Positions 14,136-22,028 of a DNA stretch of 42,056 bases are shown in pieces (position 1 is the first letter of the stretch; every line of letters starts with the position of its first letter). The notes beneath the pieces were generated by a model. That model made no database searches. It saw only the letters and a program-made list of their open reading frames with translations, and was not told where the DNA came from. Origin of the DNA: Phycisphaerae bacterium (GTDB lineage Bacteria; Planctomycetota; Phycisphaerae; Sedimentisphaerales; UBA12454); contig JAPLMW010000060.1 in the NCBI GenBank assembly GCA_026386845.1, positions 1 through 42,056 on the forward strand, written 5' to 3'. A program made the translations under genes and the position numbers.

Positions 14136-14928
14136 ATTTCCACTGCCTCAATTTTACAGACAAATTAAATAAAGCGCTTGCGTGCAGTTGACTAACACGC
14201 GGTTCCGTAATGTCGAAAACCTCAGCTATCTGCTTCATTGTCAACTCCTGCTGATAATAAAGTATAATAATCTGTCGCTGTCTCTCATTCAATTGCTGGA
14301 TAGCTTCGGTTAGTTTATCTACAAGCTCGTTTTGTTCGAGCTGCTGATCCGGGGCAAGCGTATTGGTTGCTGCCAGAGAGGCACCCAGTGAAGGCATGTC
14401 TTCCGGCGAGCTATCGATTGAAATAAAATGTTTGGTCCGGGCATTTTCGAGCGTTTGATAAAGTTTATCAACGGTTATCTGCAGTTTCTCAGCTAACTCT
14501 TCCTCATTAGGCACTTTGCCTGTTTGATTAGTGATTTCCAGACTCATTTGAGTAGCTTCGCGAATTTGCTTTTCCACATTAGCCGGCAGCAAAGAGAAGT
14601 TTCTCAGCTCATCGAGAATAGAACCTCTGATTCTTATATAAGCATAGGTTTTGAACTCGGCCTGAAGTGATGGGTTGTAATCTCGGGCAGCCTTAATCAG
14701 GCCGACAGCCCCTGCGGAGACTAAGTCATCATACGACAATGGAGGCTTTATATACGTTACTGCCCGCTGAACTATTTTATGCACCATAGGAAGAAACTGC
14801 GTTATCAGTTCGTTGTCGATGGACTCTTTTTTTTGGCCATCGTACGCATTCCTGGCACGGGTTTTCAAATGCTCCTTGTTATCTTCGGCAAGTTGCTTTG
14901 GGAAAGGTTTTTTAGTTTCTACTGTCAT
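14125..14928 (-). CDS. fliA: Flagellar sigma-28 factor FliA
   Basis: The 267-residue product has all regions of a sigma-28 factor: region 2 (FLPMVHKIVQRAV, SYDDLVSAGAVGLIKAARDY, EFKTYAYIRIRGSILDELR), region 3 (PANVEKQIREATQMSLEI) and region 4 with the helix-turn-helix (LTMKQIAEVFDITEPRVSQL). It directs RNA polymerase to late flagellar genes and is held by FlgM. It lies in the same long operon as the switch and export genes, so early sigma-54 transcription would make it. It overlaps the small membrane protein upstream by 17 bases and the gene downstream by 11. Confidence 0.95.
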   Translation of the reverse strand: MTVETKKPFPKQLAEDNKEHLKTRARNAYDGQKKESIDNELITQFLPMVHKIVQRAVTYIKPPLSYDDLVSAGAVGLIKAARDYNPSLQAEFKTYAYIRIRGSILDELRNFSLLPANVEKQIREATQMSLEITNQTGKVPNEEELAEKLQITVDKLYQTLENARTKHFISIDSSPEDMPSLGASLAATNTLAPDQQLEQNELVDKLTEAIQQLNERQRQIIILYYQQELTMKQIAEVFDITEPRVSQLHASALFNLSVKLRQWKYDR

Positions 14929-15157
14929 TGACTTTTCCCTTTTGCTGGCTCATCTGATCCTTTATTATCGCATTTATCAAAATGGCATTAATTGCTTTTA
15001 CAGCCAGAGATGTTGCTATATACACAATTATCGCTGCTGCCAGAGCCCTCTTACAACAGGTAAACGGTAAAAGGCCGCTAATCCAGCCAATGACAGCTAT
15101 ACCGAAGAAACATATAACAGCAACACTCACCGAAATTGATCTGACATGTAACGGCAT
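14912..15157 (-). CDS. Small two-helix membrane protein between flhA and fliA
   Basis: The 81-residue product has two hydrophobic helices (about 5-30 and 36-62) and a short charged C-terminal tail (KDQMSQQKGKVNDSRN). It sits where many bacteria have flhF and flhG. It starts 42 bases after flhA and overlaps fliA by 17 bases. No family is recognised. A role at the export gate is possible from position alone. Confidence 0.65.
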   Translation of the reverse strand: MPLHVRSISVSVAVICFFGIAVIGWISGLLPFTCCKRALAAAIIVYIATSLAVKAINAILINAIIKDQMSQQKGKVNDSRN

Positions 15158-15199
15158 AATCAGCTAATCCTTTTTGTTTTATTGCATCTATTTTTCACA

Positions 15200-17335
15200 T
15201 TACGCCAAAGCTCCGACAAGTTCCTGTTTCTGGGGCATCATTTTATTAGAAGTCTGCTGAAGGGATACGGTTTCTATCGGTTCTATTTCGGTCCCGAGTA
15301 CGATTTCATTATAAGCTATCACCGGCAGCGGCGGAACTGTTCGCGACAGCATCGTCGCCAGAGGCAGGCGCAACCTTGAATCACACAGCAAAACCGTTTT
15401 TTCAGCGCCTTTGTCCATCGCCGTTTTCCAGGCCTGTGCTACGTTGGTATTTATAGCCATTGTCGTTTCGGTCGGCAGAGCAAGATTAAGCGAATCCGCC
15501 TCCTGACGCAAATTTGAAGTCATCTGGTGTTCCAATGCCGGTTCCAGTGTTATAGCTGAAATTTTACCATTTCGATCTTTGTACTGTTCCGTAATAGTTC
15601 TGGCCAAGTGTTTCCGAACCACTTCGGTTAAAATATCGGTATTTTTCGTTTTTGAAGCGCATTCTCCCAGCGATTCAAGTATGATGGACAATTCACGGAT
15701 TGGTATTGCATTTTTCAAAAGGTTTTTAAGTACCCGTTGAAGTGTTCCAATAGGCACGAGTTCGCCAACGACCTCACCGACCAATGACGGCTGAGTTTTG
15801 CGAAGCCGGTCAACAAGAAGCTGCACGTCTTCACGAGTCAACAATTCATCGGCATGTTTTTTCAGCGTTTCCGATAGATGGGTAATAAAGACCGATTCAG
15901 GGTCAATCACGGTATATCCACTGAGTTCAGCTTTTTCCTTGTCAGATTCCGCTATCCACAAAGCCGGCAGACCATAAACAGGTTCGGTGGTTTCCATGCC
16001 CTTTACTTTGGTTTGAACAGCGCCGGAATCCATGGCGAGAAACATATTTGGCTCTAATTGTCCCCGGGCTACAGCATGGTCGAAAAGCCTGATTTCATAA
16101 GCGTTTGACTCGATGTTGATATTGTCTCTTAGGCGGACCAGCGGCATAATAATGCCGAGCTGCTGGGCAAATTTTCTCCTCAGAGCCCCAATACGATCGA
16201 AGATAGTACTGTTTTTACGAGGGTCGACCAGGCTGATCAATCTTACGCCTACCTGCACAGAAATTCTATCTACATCCAGCATATCCTCAACTGGTTGTTT
16301 CTGGGTTTTTGCTGTTTGTGATGGTATTTCACTTTTCTTCGCATCGCTTTTTTCAGATTTCGCTACTATTCGCCCTGTAACGGCGGCACCTGCAGCCAAC
16401 AATAAAAACGGTATTGAAGGCAGCCCCGGGACCAGAGCCATGGCAGCTATGATGAAAGCTGCTATCGTCAGCGGTTGTGAAGTTCTCAGAAATTGCCTGG
16501 ACAAATCCTGACCGACGCTGCGGCTTGAGGAGATTTTAGTTACCAAAAAACCGGAACTTATGGAGATTATCATTGACGGTATCTGGTTGACAAGTCCGTC
16601 ACCTATGGAAAGAATAGAATAAGTTTTTACGGCATTGCCAATTGCCATGCCGCGTGAATAACCGATGGCTATTCCGCCAATGATATTAATGGCAGTAATT
16701 ATGATTCCGGCTATGGCATCGCCACGAATAAATTTACTGGCACCATCCATTGCACCATAGAATTCGCTTTCCTTGACAATTTTCGTCCTGCGTTCATTGG
16801 CCTGGGCGTCTGTAATAGCTCCGGCATTGAGGTCTGCATCAATTGCCATTTGTTTGCCGGGCATCGCATCAAGTGTAAATCTCGCGGAAACTTCGCTTAT
16901 TCGCTCAGCGCCTTTGGTAACCACTACGAATTGTATAATGAAAAGGATTAGAAAAATTACCAGTCCGACAACGAAACTGCCGCCGGCGACGAATTCACCA
17001 AAGGTCTGGATGATTCTTCCGGCATCGCCCTGCAGTAATATCAATCTTGTGGAAGCCACGTTAAGCGAAAGTCGAAACAAAGTTACGAAAAGAAGCAGTG
17101 AAGGAAACGTAGATAATTCAAGGGCCTCTTTTGAGAATATGGTAATTATTAAAACGGATATAGCCAGCGACAGACTACAGGCCAGGAGCATATCCAGTAA
17201 TGGTGTAGGCATGCGGACTAACAGGGTGGCAAGAACTGTTACCATGCCTAAAGACAAAATAATATTGCTGCGTGAACTTACAGCCGTATTAAGCGGCTCA
17301 GGCCTTGATAAACTTGATTTGTCAGAAATTGCCAT
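15200..17335 (-). CDS. flhA: FlhA, flagellar export gate protein
   Basis: The 711-residue product is full length for FlhA. The first half has eight predicted membrane helices (from about residue 24 to 325). The FHIPEP signature ISEVSARFTLDAMPGKQM is present at 146-163 in the cytoplasmic loop. The C-terminal cytoplasmic half from about 350 carries the docking domain for export chaperones. FlhA uses the proton gradient to pass rod, hook and filament subunits through the export gate. The other gate genes (flhB, fliP, fliQ, fliR) are not in this window. It follows fliN by 34 bases. Confidence 0.97.
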   Translation of the reverse strand: MAISDKSSLSRPEPLNTAVSSRSNIILSLGMVTVLATLLVRMPTPLLDMLLACSLSLAISVLIITIFSKEALELSTFPSLLLFVTLFRLSLNVASTRLILLQGDAGRIIQTFGEFVAGGSFVVGLVIFLILFIIQFVVVTKGAERISEVSARFTLDAMPGKQMAIDADLNAGAITDAQANERRTKIVKESEFYGAMDGASKFIRGDAIAGIIITAINIIGGIAIGYSRGMAIGNAVKTYSILSIGDGLVNQIPSMIISISSGFLVTKISSSRSVGQDLSRQFLRTSQPLTIAAFIIAAMALVPGLPSIPFLLLAAGAAVTGRIVAKSEKSDAKKSEIPSQTAKTQKQPVEDMLDVDRISVQVGVRLISLVDPRKNSTIFDRIGALRRKFAQQLGIIMPLVRLRDNINIESNAYEIRLFDHAVARGQLEPNMFLAMDSGAVQTKVKGMETTEPVYGLPALWIAESDKEKAELSGYTVIDPESVFITHLSETLKKHADELLTREDVQLLVDRLRKTQPSLVGEVVGELVPIGTLQRVLKNLLKNAIPIRELSIILESLGECASKTKNTDILTEVVRKHLARTITEQYKDRNGKISAITLEPALEHQMTSNLRQEADSLNLALPTETTMAINTNVAQAWKTAMDKGAEKTVLLCDSRLRLPLATMLSRTVPPLPVIAYNEIVLGTEIEPIETVSLQQTSNKMMPQKQELVGALA

Positions 17336-17369
17336 TACGATTTATTCTCAAAAGCAGAGTTTGTTTTGA

Positions 17370-17777
17370 TTATTCCTTGTTCGCTGCCGCAGCCGCAGCG
17401 GTACCAGCGCTGAGAATTTCCTTTATTCTGACAGCGAACTTATCTTCCACTACAACAATATTTCCGGTAGCAAACCTGGTATCTTTAAGATACAAATCTG
17501 CCGGCGCCTCAATGGGTTTATCGAGCTTCAATACCGAACCCTGTCCAAGCTGCAGGAACTTCTGTATCGGTATCTCGATTTGCCCGATAACGACTGCAAC
17601 AGGAACCTCCATATCCAGCAAAATGTCAATACTTGTGCCTGGTGTGGTTTTGCCTTCCGGTGCCTGCGAATATTCCACAGATTGCGCTTGTGCTTTGGGG
17701 TTTTCCTGAGCAGATTGGTTTTGCTGAGCCTGCTGTTCTTCAATTTTCTCTTCTACAGCTTGTGTTGTTTCTGCCAT
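17370..17777 (-). CDS. fliN: FliN, C-ring switch protein
   Basis: The 135-residue product has a Gln/Ala-rich N-terminal extension (to about residue 46) and then a SpoA/FliN domain: SIDILLDMEVPVAVVIGQIE, IQKFLQLGQGSVLKLDKPIE, ATGNIVVVEDKFAVRIKEIL. FliN forms the base of the C-ring with FliM and binds FliH at the export apparatus. It follows fliM by 45 bases and precedes flhA. The length is usual for FliN. Confidence 0.95.
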   Translation of the reverse strand: MAETTQAVEEKIEEQQAQQNQSAQENPKAQAQSVEYSQAPEGKTTPGTSIDILLDMEVPVAVVIGQIEIPIQKFLQLGQGSVLKLDKPIEAPADLYLKDTRFATGNIVVVEDKFAVRIKEILSAGTAAAAAANKE

Positions 17778-17822
17778 ATTTTTTCCCTTCTAATTGTCAA
17801 ATTTTGTAAAACGATTTATGTT

Positions 17823-18782
17823 TTATTTTGCACTGCATAGCTCTGTAATTACCATAGCGCGCTTACCATCAGATTTTGCAAGCCGGCCGCGAAGTACGGT
17901 TTTGCTTCCGATAATCATCTCAACCGGTTCATTTACTTTTTTATCAAGCAGCAATATGTCATCAACCTGCAGGTTCATTATTTCCTGAAAATTAAACATT
18001 GCATGAGCCAATTTTACCGTAACAGAAATCGGCATACCCTGAAGATGGTTAAATAATGCTTTCGAGATATTTTGGGCAGAGACATTTTCACCTGTTTCCA
18101 CTTTTAGCCCTGCAATAGCCTGCAGTTTGTCGCATAATATTAAAAAATAAGCTTCAGATGCGTTTCCCGAATCGGATTTTTTGACACTGACAGTGATTTT
18201 GCAAATTTCTTCGGCGTCACCGATTTGAAAGGGTATTTTGCCTTTGACAATTTCCCCGGTCGGTTTCAAAACGTAATTATCATGGGAATCCGAAAGAACT
18301 CCGATAACACCGAAGGCAATATCAAACAGGATAGACTGCTCTAATTGCGATAACTCCCTGTCAGTATTTTCTGCAGATTTGCTGTCGCCGAGTAATTGCG
18401 TCACCCAGAGGATTGCGGTTTTGGCCGGTATTCCAATAAGGCCGAATGTCTGGTCTTTAGCGCCGAAACCAAGATAATAATCGTTTTGATTATTGCCAGA
18501 GGCAGTGATCTCGCCGGCAAAATGTTGTGTAGTGGAAGCAATAGTCACATTAAAATCGCTACGATAAAGCTGAGTAAATTTTTCAGCACATTTCTTCGCC
18601 ACTTCCCCTGTGAAATCACTAAGTTTTTTGAGTTGCTTCTGACCAAAATAATGGGATTGCCGCCAATTATATTCAGGCGCATCCGTATTTTGTCTGATAT
18701 CTTCTTTAGGCCTGGCCCCGACAGCGGCAAGAAGCTGCTGTATTTTTTCCCTGGTCAAACTGTGATTTGCCGTATTACTCAT
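17823..18782 (-). CDS. fliM: FliM, C-ring switch protein
   Basis: The 319-residue product has the FliM layout: a short N-terminal helix, a middle CheC-like domain (about 40-230, YLGFGAKDQTFGLIGIPAKT) and a C-terminal SpoA domain (about 245-315, LDKKVNEPVEMIIGSKTVLR). FliM receives phosphorylated CheY and passes the signal to FliG. The usual N-terminal CheY-P peptide (LSQxEIDALL) is altered here to LTREKIQQLL. It overlaps fliL by 4 bases. Confidence 0.92.
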   Translation of the reverse strand: MSNTANHSLTREKIQQLLAAVGARPKEDIRQNTDAPEYNWRQSHYFGQKQLKKLSDFTGEVAKKCAEKFTQLYRSDFNVTIASTTQHFAGEITASGNNQNDYYLGFGAKDQTFGLIGIPAKTAILWVTQLLGDSKSAENTDRELSQLEQSILFDIAFGVIGVLSDSHDNYVLKPTGEIVKGKIPFQIGDAEEICKITVSVKKSDSGNASEAYFLILCDKLQAIAGLKVETGENVSAQNISKALFNHLQGMPISVTVKLAHAMFNFQEIMNLQVDDILLLDKKVNEPVEMIIGSKTVLRGRLAKSDGKRAMVITELCSAK

Positions 18783-19456
18783 TGTATATTAAATTCCCTG
18801 ATAAGGATTTTCTTGATTTTCGGTTTATCGCCAGGAAAAAGATTCTCATTAAAAGCGTCACATATTTGTAACAGAATACGTTTCATGTCTCTGTCATTTT
18901 GCATTTCACCAAGAGTCAGACTCTTAAAGTAAAGATTAAGCCAATTTACCAAAAGAGGTTTCTTGGTATCAATAAGCTCTTTGGCCTTCTCTTGACTTAA
19001 TTCAGAGCTTATCTCTAATGTCAGGCCTACCCGTACAAAGCGTGTTGCGCCTGGTTCATCAGGATTTACCACAACGGATTCCAACTCGTTGTAATACCAA
19101 GTGTCAGCAAGGCCGGCTTGCGAATTCTCTGATTTCACTTCTTCTGTTTTTTTGCCTTCTTTCTTGCTTCCGTGCGCACTTTCTTTTTTATCTTCTTTCT
19201 TACTTTCCTTCTTGTGCTCTTGTGTGTTTTCCTGAGAAGATTCGGCTGTCTCTGGCGAGGGCGAGAAAGAGCCGGCCAATAACCGACCAAGTGCAAAACC
19301 GGAACCTGCGAAAAGAACTACAACAACTGCCATTATCAGCCACATCAGGATGCCGGTTTTTGCCCCGGTTTGCTGGGGTTTTTCGCTTTTTTCTGGTTTT
19401 GCCGCTTCGGCTTCTGGTTTTTTCACTTCTTTATTTTTTTCATCTTTATCTGCCAT
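18779..19456 (-). CDS. fliL: FliL, stator-associated membrane protein
   Basis: The 225-residue product has a charged cytoplasmic N-terminus, one membrane helix (about 33-57, ILMWLIMAVVVVLFAGSGFA), a long Ser/Glu/Lys-rich linker (70-115) and a C-terminal FliL domain (WYYNELESVVVNPDEPGATR, FVRVGLTLEISSEL, IKKILIREFNIQ). FliL rings surround the stator units and affect torque. The linker is longer than usual. No motA or motB is in the window. It follows the sigma-54 activator by 32 bases and overlaps fliM by 4. Confidence 0.93.
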   Translation of the reverse strand: MADKDEKNKEVKKPEAEAAKPEKSEKPQQTGAKTGILMWLIMAVVVVLFAGSGFALGRLLAGSFSPSPETAESSQENTQEHKKESKKEDKKESAHGSKKEGKKTEEVKSENSQAGLADTWYYNELESVVVNPDEPGATRFVRVGLTLEISSELSQEKAKELIDTKKPLLVNWLNLYFKSLTLGEMQNDRDMKRILLQICDAFNENLFPGDKPKIKKILIREFNIQ

Positions 19457-19488
19457 TTTTTTACCTCAGCTATTTTAAACAGCGGTTA

Positions 19489-21018
19489 TCAAGCTAACTG
19501 CAATTCACCTTTCTGGTGATAACGACGGATTTTGCTTCGTAAGGTTCTGTCACTGATACCCAGTATCTTTGCAGCCTTTGTCTGATTACCACCGGTATTG
19601 CCCAGCGTATCCAAAATCACTTGTCTCTCTACCTGGTCAAGGGGCAGGCCGGCCAGTTCTGAAACTGGTGTTTGGCCGTTACTAATTGACAAGGTATTTT
19701 CCTGCGGGAGCGGCTGCAGTTCATCGAAAAGCCATGAGACATCAGCTAAAGACAGCTTTGGTCCAGTTCCCAGAATTAATGATGTCAGCACAACATTTCG
19801 TAATTGCCGAATATTTCCGGGCCAATGATATTTTGCAAAAATATTCATCATCGCCGGATCAAGTCCGGTGATGTAACGCTGTGCCTGCCGCGCATAAAAG
19901 TTTACGAAATGCCAAACGAGGTCGGACAAATCCTCACTGCGTTGTCTCAGAGGTGGGATAATTAGTCTAACCCCACACAATCGATAGTAAAGATCCTGAC
20001 GAAATCTGCCTTCGGCAACCTCTGATAACAAGTCCTTATTGGTAGTACTTATTATTCGCACATCGACCCTAATGCTGTCATTTCCTCCGACACGTTCAAA
20101 ATCCTGCTGTTCAAGCACCCGCAATAGTTTTGCCTGGAACTTTATAGGTGTTTCTGCGATTTCGTCCAGGAGCAAAGTTCCACCGTGCGCCATCTCGAAT
20201 CGCCCCTTACGCTGAGCATAAGCGCCGGTGAAGGCACCTTTTTCATGGCCAAAGAGTTCACTTTCAAGCAGTGAATCGGTTAATGCAGCACAATTAACTC
20301 TCACATACGGTCCCCGTGTCCTTTTACTGTGCAGATGAATAAGGAAAGAAATCAGTTCTTTGCCTGTTCCGCTCTCGCCACATATCAAAACCGGTGCTGA
20401 AGTAGGAGCTATTTTTTTAGCCAAATTAATAGTTTGGATTAATTTTGCACTTTTTCCCACTATTGTGAAGAGAGGCTGGATACCCTGCTGGACACAGTCG
20501 GCTGTTGCAATATGGTGATTTGGCAGGAAGCTATCCAGCAGATTTTCAATTTTTTCACGGTCGAGCGGCTTTATCAGGAAATTACAGCAGCCTGCATTGA
20601 CGGCTTTGACGGCTATGTCAAGCAATTGCTGCTGGTTTTGAGATTTTTGGTTTTGAGTATCGCATATCATAATTACCGGCATCTCCGGTGAATTTACCTT
20701 AATTTCACGAACCAACTTGAAATCATCTTCGGACTGATTTATTTTGGTGACACTGAATACAAGGTCATAATTATTCTTGTCGAGAAAATCGACAACGGTT
20801 TTTTCACTGCCGGCAACAGTCCCGCGAATGCCTTTGCGAGCTAAAATCTCAAGTATAAATCGAGTCGATTCCTTGTCATTGTCAACTACCAGTACGTTTG
20901 CAACAAAGCTCCTGTTTTGCGGCTCATTGCAAAAAGGAATACATATCCGATCTTTTTTATTAATTGGCTCTATGTTATTTATTTCGCTTTTATTCACTTC
21001 TTGGATACCTCTTTCCAT
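19489..21018 (-). CDS. Sigma-54 activator with degenerate receiver, FleQ/FlrA-like
   Basis: The 509-residue product has a receiver-like domain (40-165), an AAA+ domain (about 185-415) and a Fis-type helix-turn-helix at the end (NQTKAAKILGISDRTLRSKI). The AAA+ part is complete: Walker A GESGTGKE (214-221), GAFTGA (261-266) for contact with sigma-54, Walker B GGTLLLDE (279-286). In the receiver the phospho-acceptor Asp is replaced (YDLVFSV; Val90 where Asp is expected), so phosphorylation there is unlikely. It lies inside the operon driven by the sigma-54 promoter at 24683, which suggests positive autoregulation. As a FleQ-like activator it would turn on the flagellar sigma-54 promoters. Confidence 0.92.
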   Translation of the reverse strand: MERGIQEVNKSEINNIEPINKKDRICIPFCNEPQNRSFVANVLVVDNDKESTRFILEILARKGIRGTVAGSEKTVVDFLDKNNYDLVFSVTKINQSEDDFKLVREIKVNSPEMPVIMICDTQNQKSQNQQQLLDIAVKAVNAGCCNFLIKPLDREKIENLLDSFLPNHHIATADCVQQGIQPLFTIVGKSAKLIQTINLAKKIAPTSAPVLICGESGTGKELISFLIHLHSKRTRGPYVRVNCAALTDSLLESELFGHEKGAFTGAYAQRKGRFEMAHGGTLLLDEIAETPIKFQAKLLRVLEQQDFERVGGNDSIRVDVRIISTTNKDLLSEVAEGRFRQDLYYRLCGVRLIIPPLRQRSEDLSDLVWHFVNFYARQAQRYITGLDPAMMNIFAKYHWPGNIRQLRNVVLTSLILGTGPKLSLADVSWLFDELQPLPQENTLSISNGQTPVSELAGLPLDQVERQVILDTLGNTGGNQTKAAKILGISDRTLRSKIRRYHQKGELQLA

Positions 21019-21029
21019 AGTTAAAAGGC

Positions 21030-22028
21030 TTACAATTTGCGTTCGTTTATCAGCGTATTAGGTTTTTCTTTCAGATACCAATCGATTAATCTGCTTTTGG
21101 CTTCGGCCAAATCTACCCATGGTGAATCGGGGCATTCCACAATTAGCTGTTTATACATTTGCGTTGCGGTTGGCGGGTCATCCTTTTGCAGGCAGTTGCC
21201 TATTTGAAATAAAATCCAGGCCTTATCTTCATGCCGGCCATTCTCATTTGCAGTCATGAGTTTTAGAGCTTCCTGATAACATTTTGCCGCTTCTTTCAGT
21301 TGGTTGCTGCGGAACAGAATCTCAGCCAACTCAAGGGGATTTTTTATCTGTTGGGGCTGCTGCGAGAGCTGTTCGAATATTTGCAGGGTCTGTTTTGTTA
21401 TCTGTCCGCGTAGCAGTTGTTTTTCATCTTGTTGCCCACTGCCGAGCGATTTCTGCGGCATAGTCTCGGGTTTTCCAGGTTTAGTCTTTTTCGGCATATC
21501 TGTGTTAGACAAAGCTTCATTGGATTCGGCTGTCTTGGCAGGCTCGACAACAATAAGAGGTTCTAAGGTTCGATCCTGTGGTTTAAATTCTACGGAACTG
21601 ATTTGTTTAATTATCTGTTGAAGTTCATTTTTGCTTTGGCTGGATTTATCGTCTTCGGAGACACTAATTCTGGCCTGCCACAGTTGGCGGCCCAGGTCGG
21701 TTACAGGACTTTTTGCGATTAGTAAATCCGATGGTTTTTTGTCAACCCTGGCGGCTAAGTTTGCGGCTATATTACTGTTGATGCCGGAAGAAGCTTTTGG
21801 GTGCTCCGAAATATTCAATGTGTTTATATCCTGGATGCCCGGCGATAAAGAAGATTCCAGAAGACTAATCGGGTCAATATCTTCCGATAAGGTTTCTGCA
21901 TACACAAAAGGAGTCAATATACAAACAACTAAAAACGAAAGGCAAAGTCTGAAACGTAAAGTTAGAGAACTTTTACACTCCGGGTTATCAAATTGCTCTG
22001 AAATTTTGTTTTTGACCGTCACTTCCAT
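21030..22028 (-). CDS. Secreted protein with C-terminal TPR-like repeats
   Basis: The 332-residue product has a signal peptide or anchor (about residues 25-44, FRLCLSFLVVCILTPFVYA), a long low-complexity middle (45-215, rich in Ser, Gln, Pro, Lys) and C-terminal TPR-like repeats (PLELAEILFRSNQLKEAAKC, AWILFQIGNCLQK, ATQMYKQLIVECPDSPWV). It overlaps the large TPR gene by 10 bases. It likely works in the periplasm with that protein. Function unknown; placement at the head of the flagellar operon suggests an assembly role. Confidence 0.72.
   Translation of the reverse strand: MEVTVKNKISEQFDNPECKSSLTLRFRLCLSFLVVCILTPFVYAETLSEDIDPISLLESSLSPGIQDINTLNISEHPKASSGINSNIAANLAARVDKKPSDLLIAKSPVTDLGRQLWQARISVSEDDKSSQSKNELQQIIKQISSVEFKPQDRTLEPLIVVEPAKTAESNEALSNTDMPKKTKPGKPETMPQKSLGSGQQDEKQLLRGQITKQTLQIFEQLSQQPQQIKNPLELAEILFRSNQLKEAAKCYQEALKLMTANENGRHEDKAWILFQIGNCLQKDDPPTATQMYKQLIVECPDSPWVDLAEAKSRLIDWYLKEKPNTLINERKL

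Noticed and set aside
16773-17369. 198-codon plus-strand ORF opposite flhA
   Set aside because: It lies wholly antisense to a clear flhA and its N-terminal membrane half, has no Shine-Dalgarno and no recognisable domain.
18396-19497. Plus-strand ORFs of 178 and 159 codons opposite fliM and fliL
   Set aside because: Both are antisense to well-supported genes and show low-complexity Ser/Leu/Phe sequence typical of shadows.
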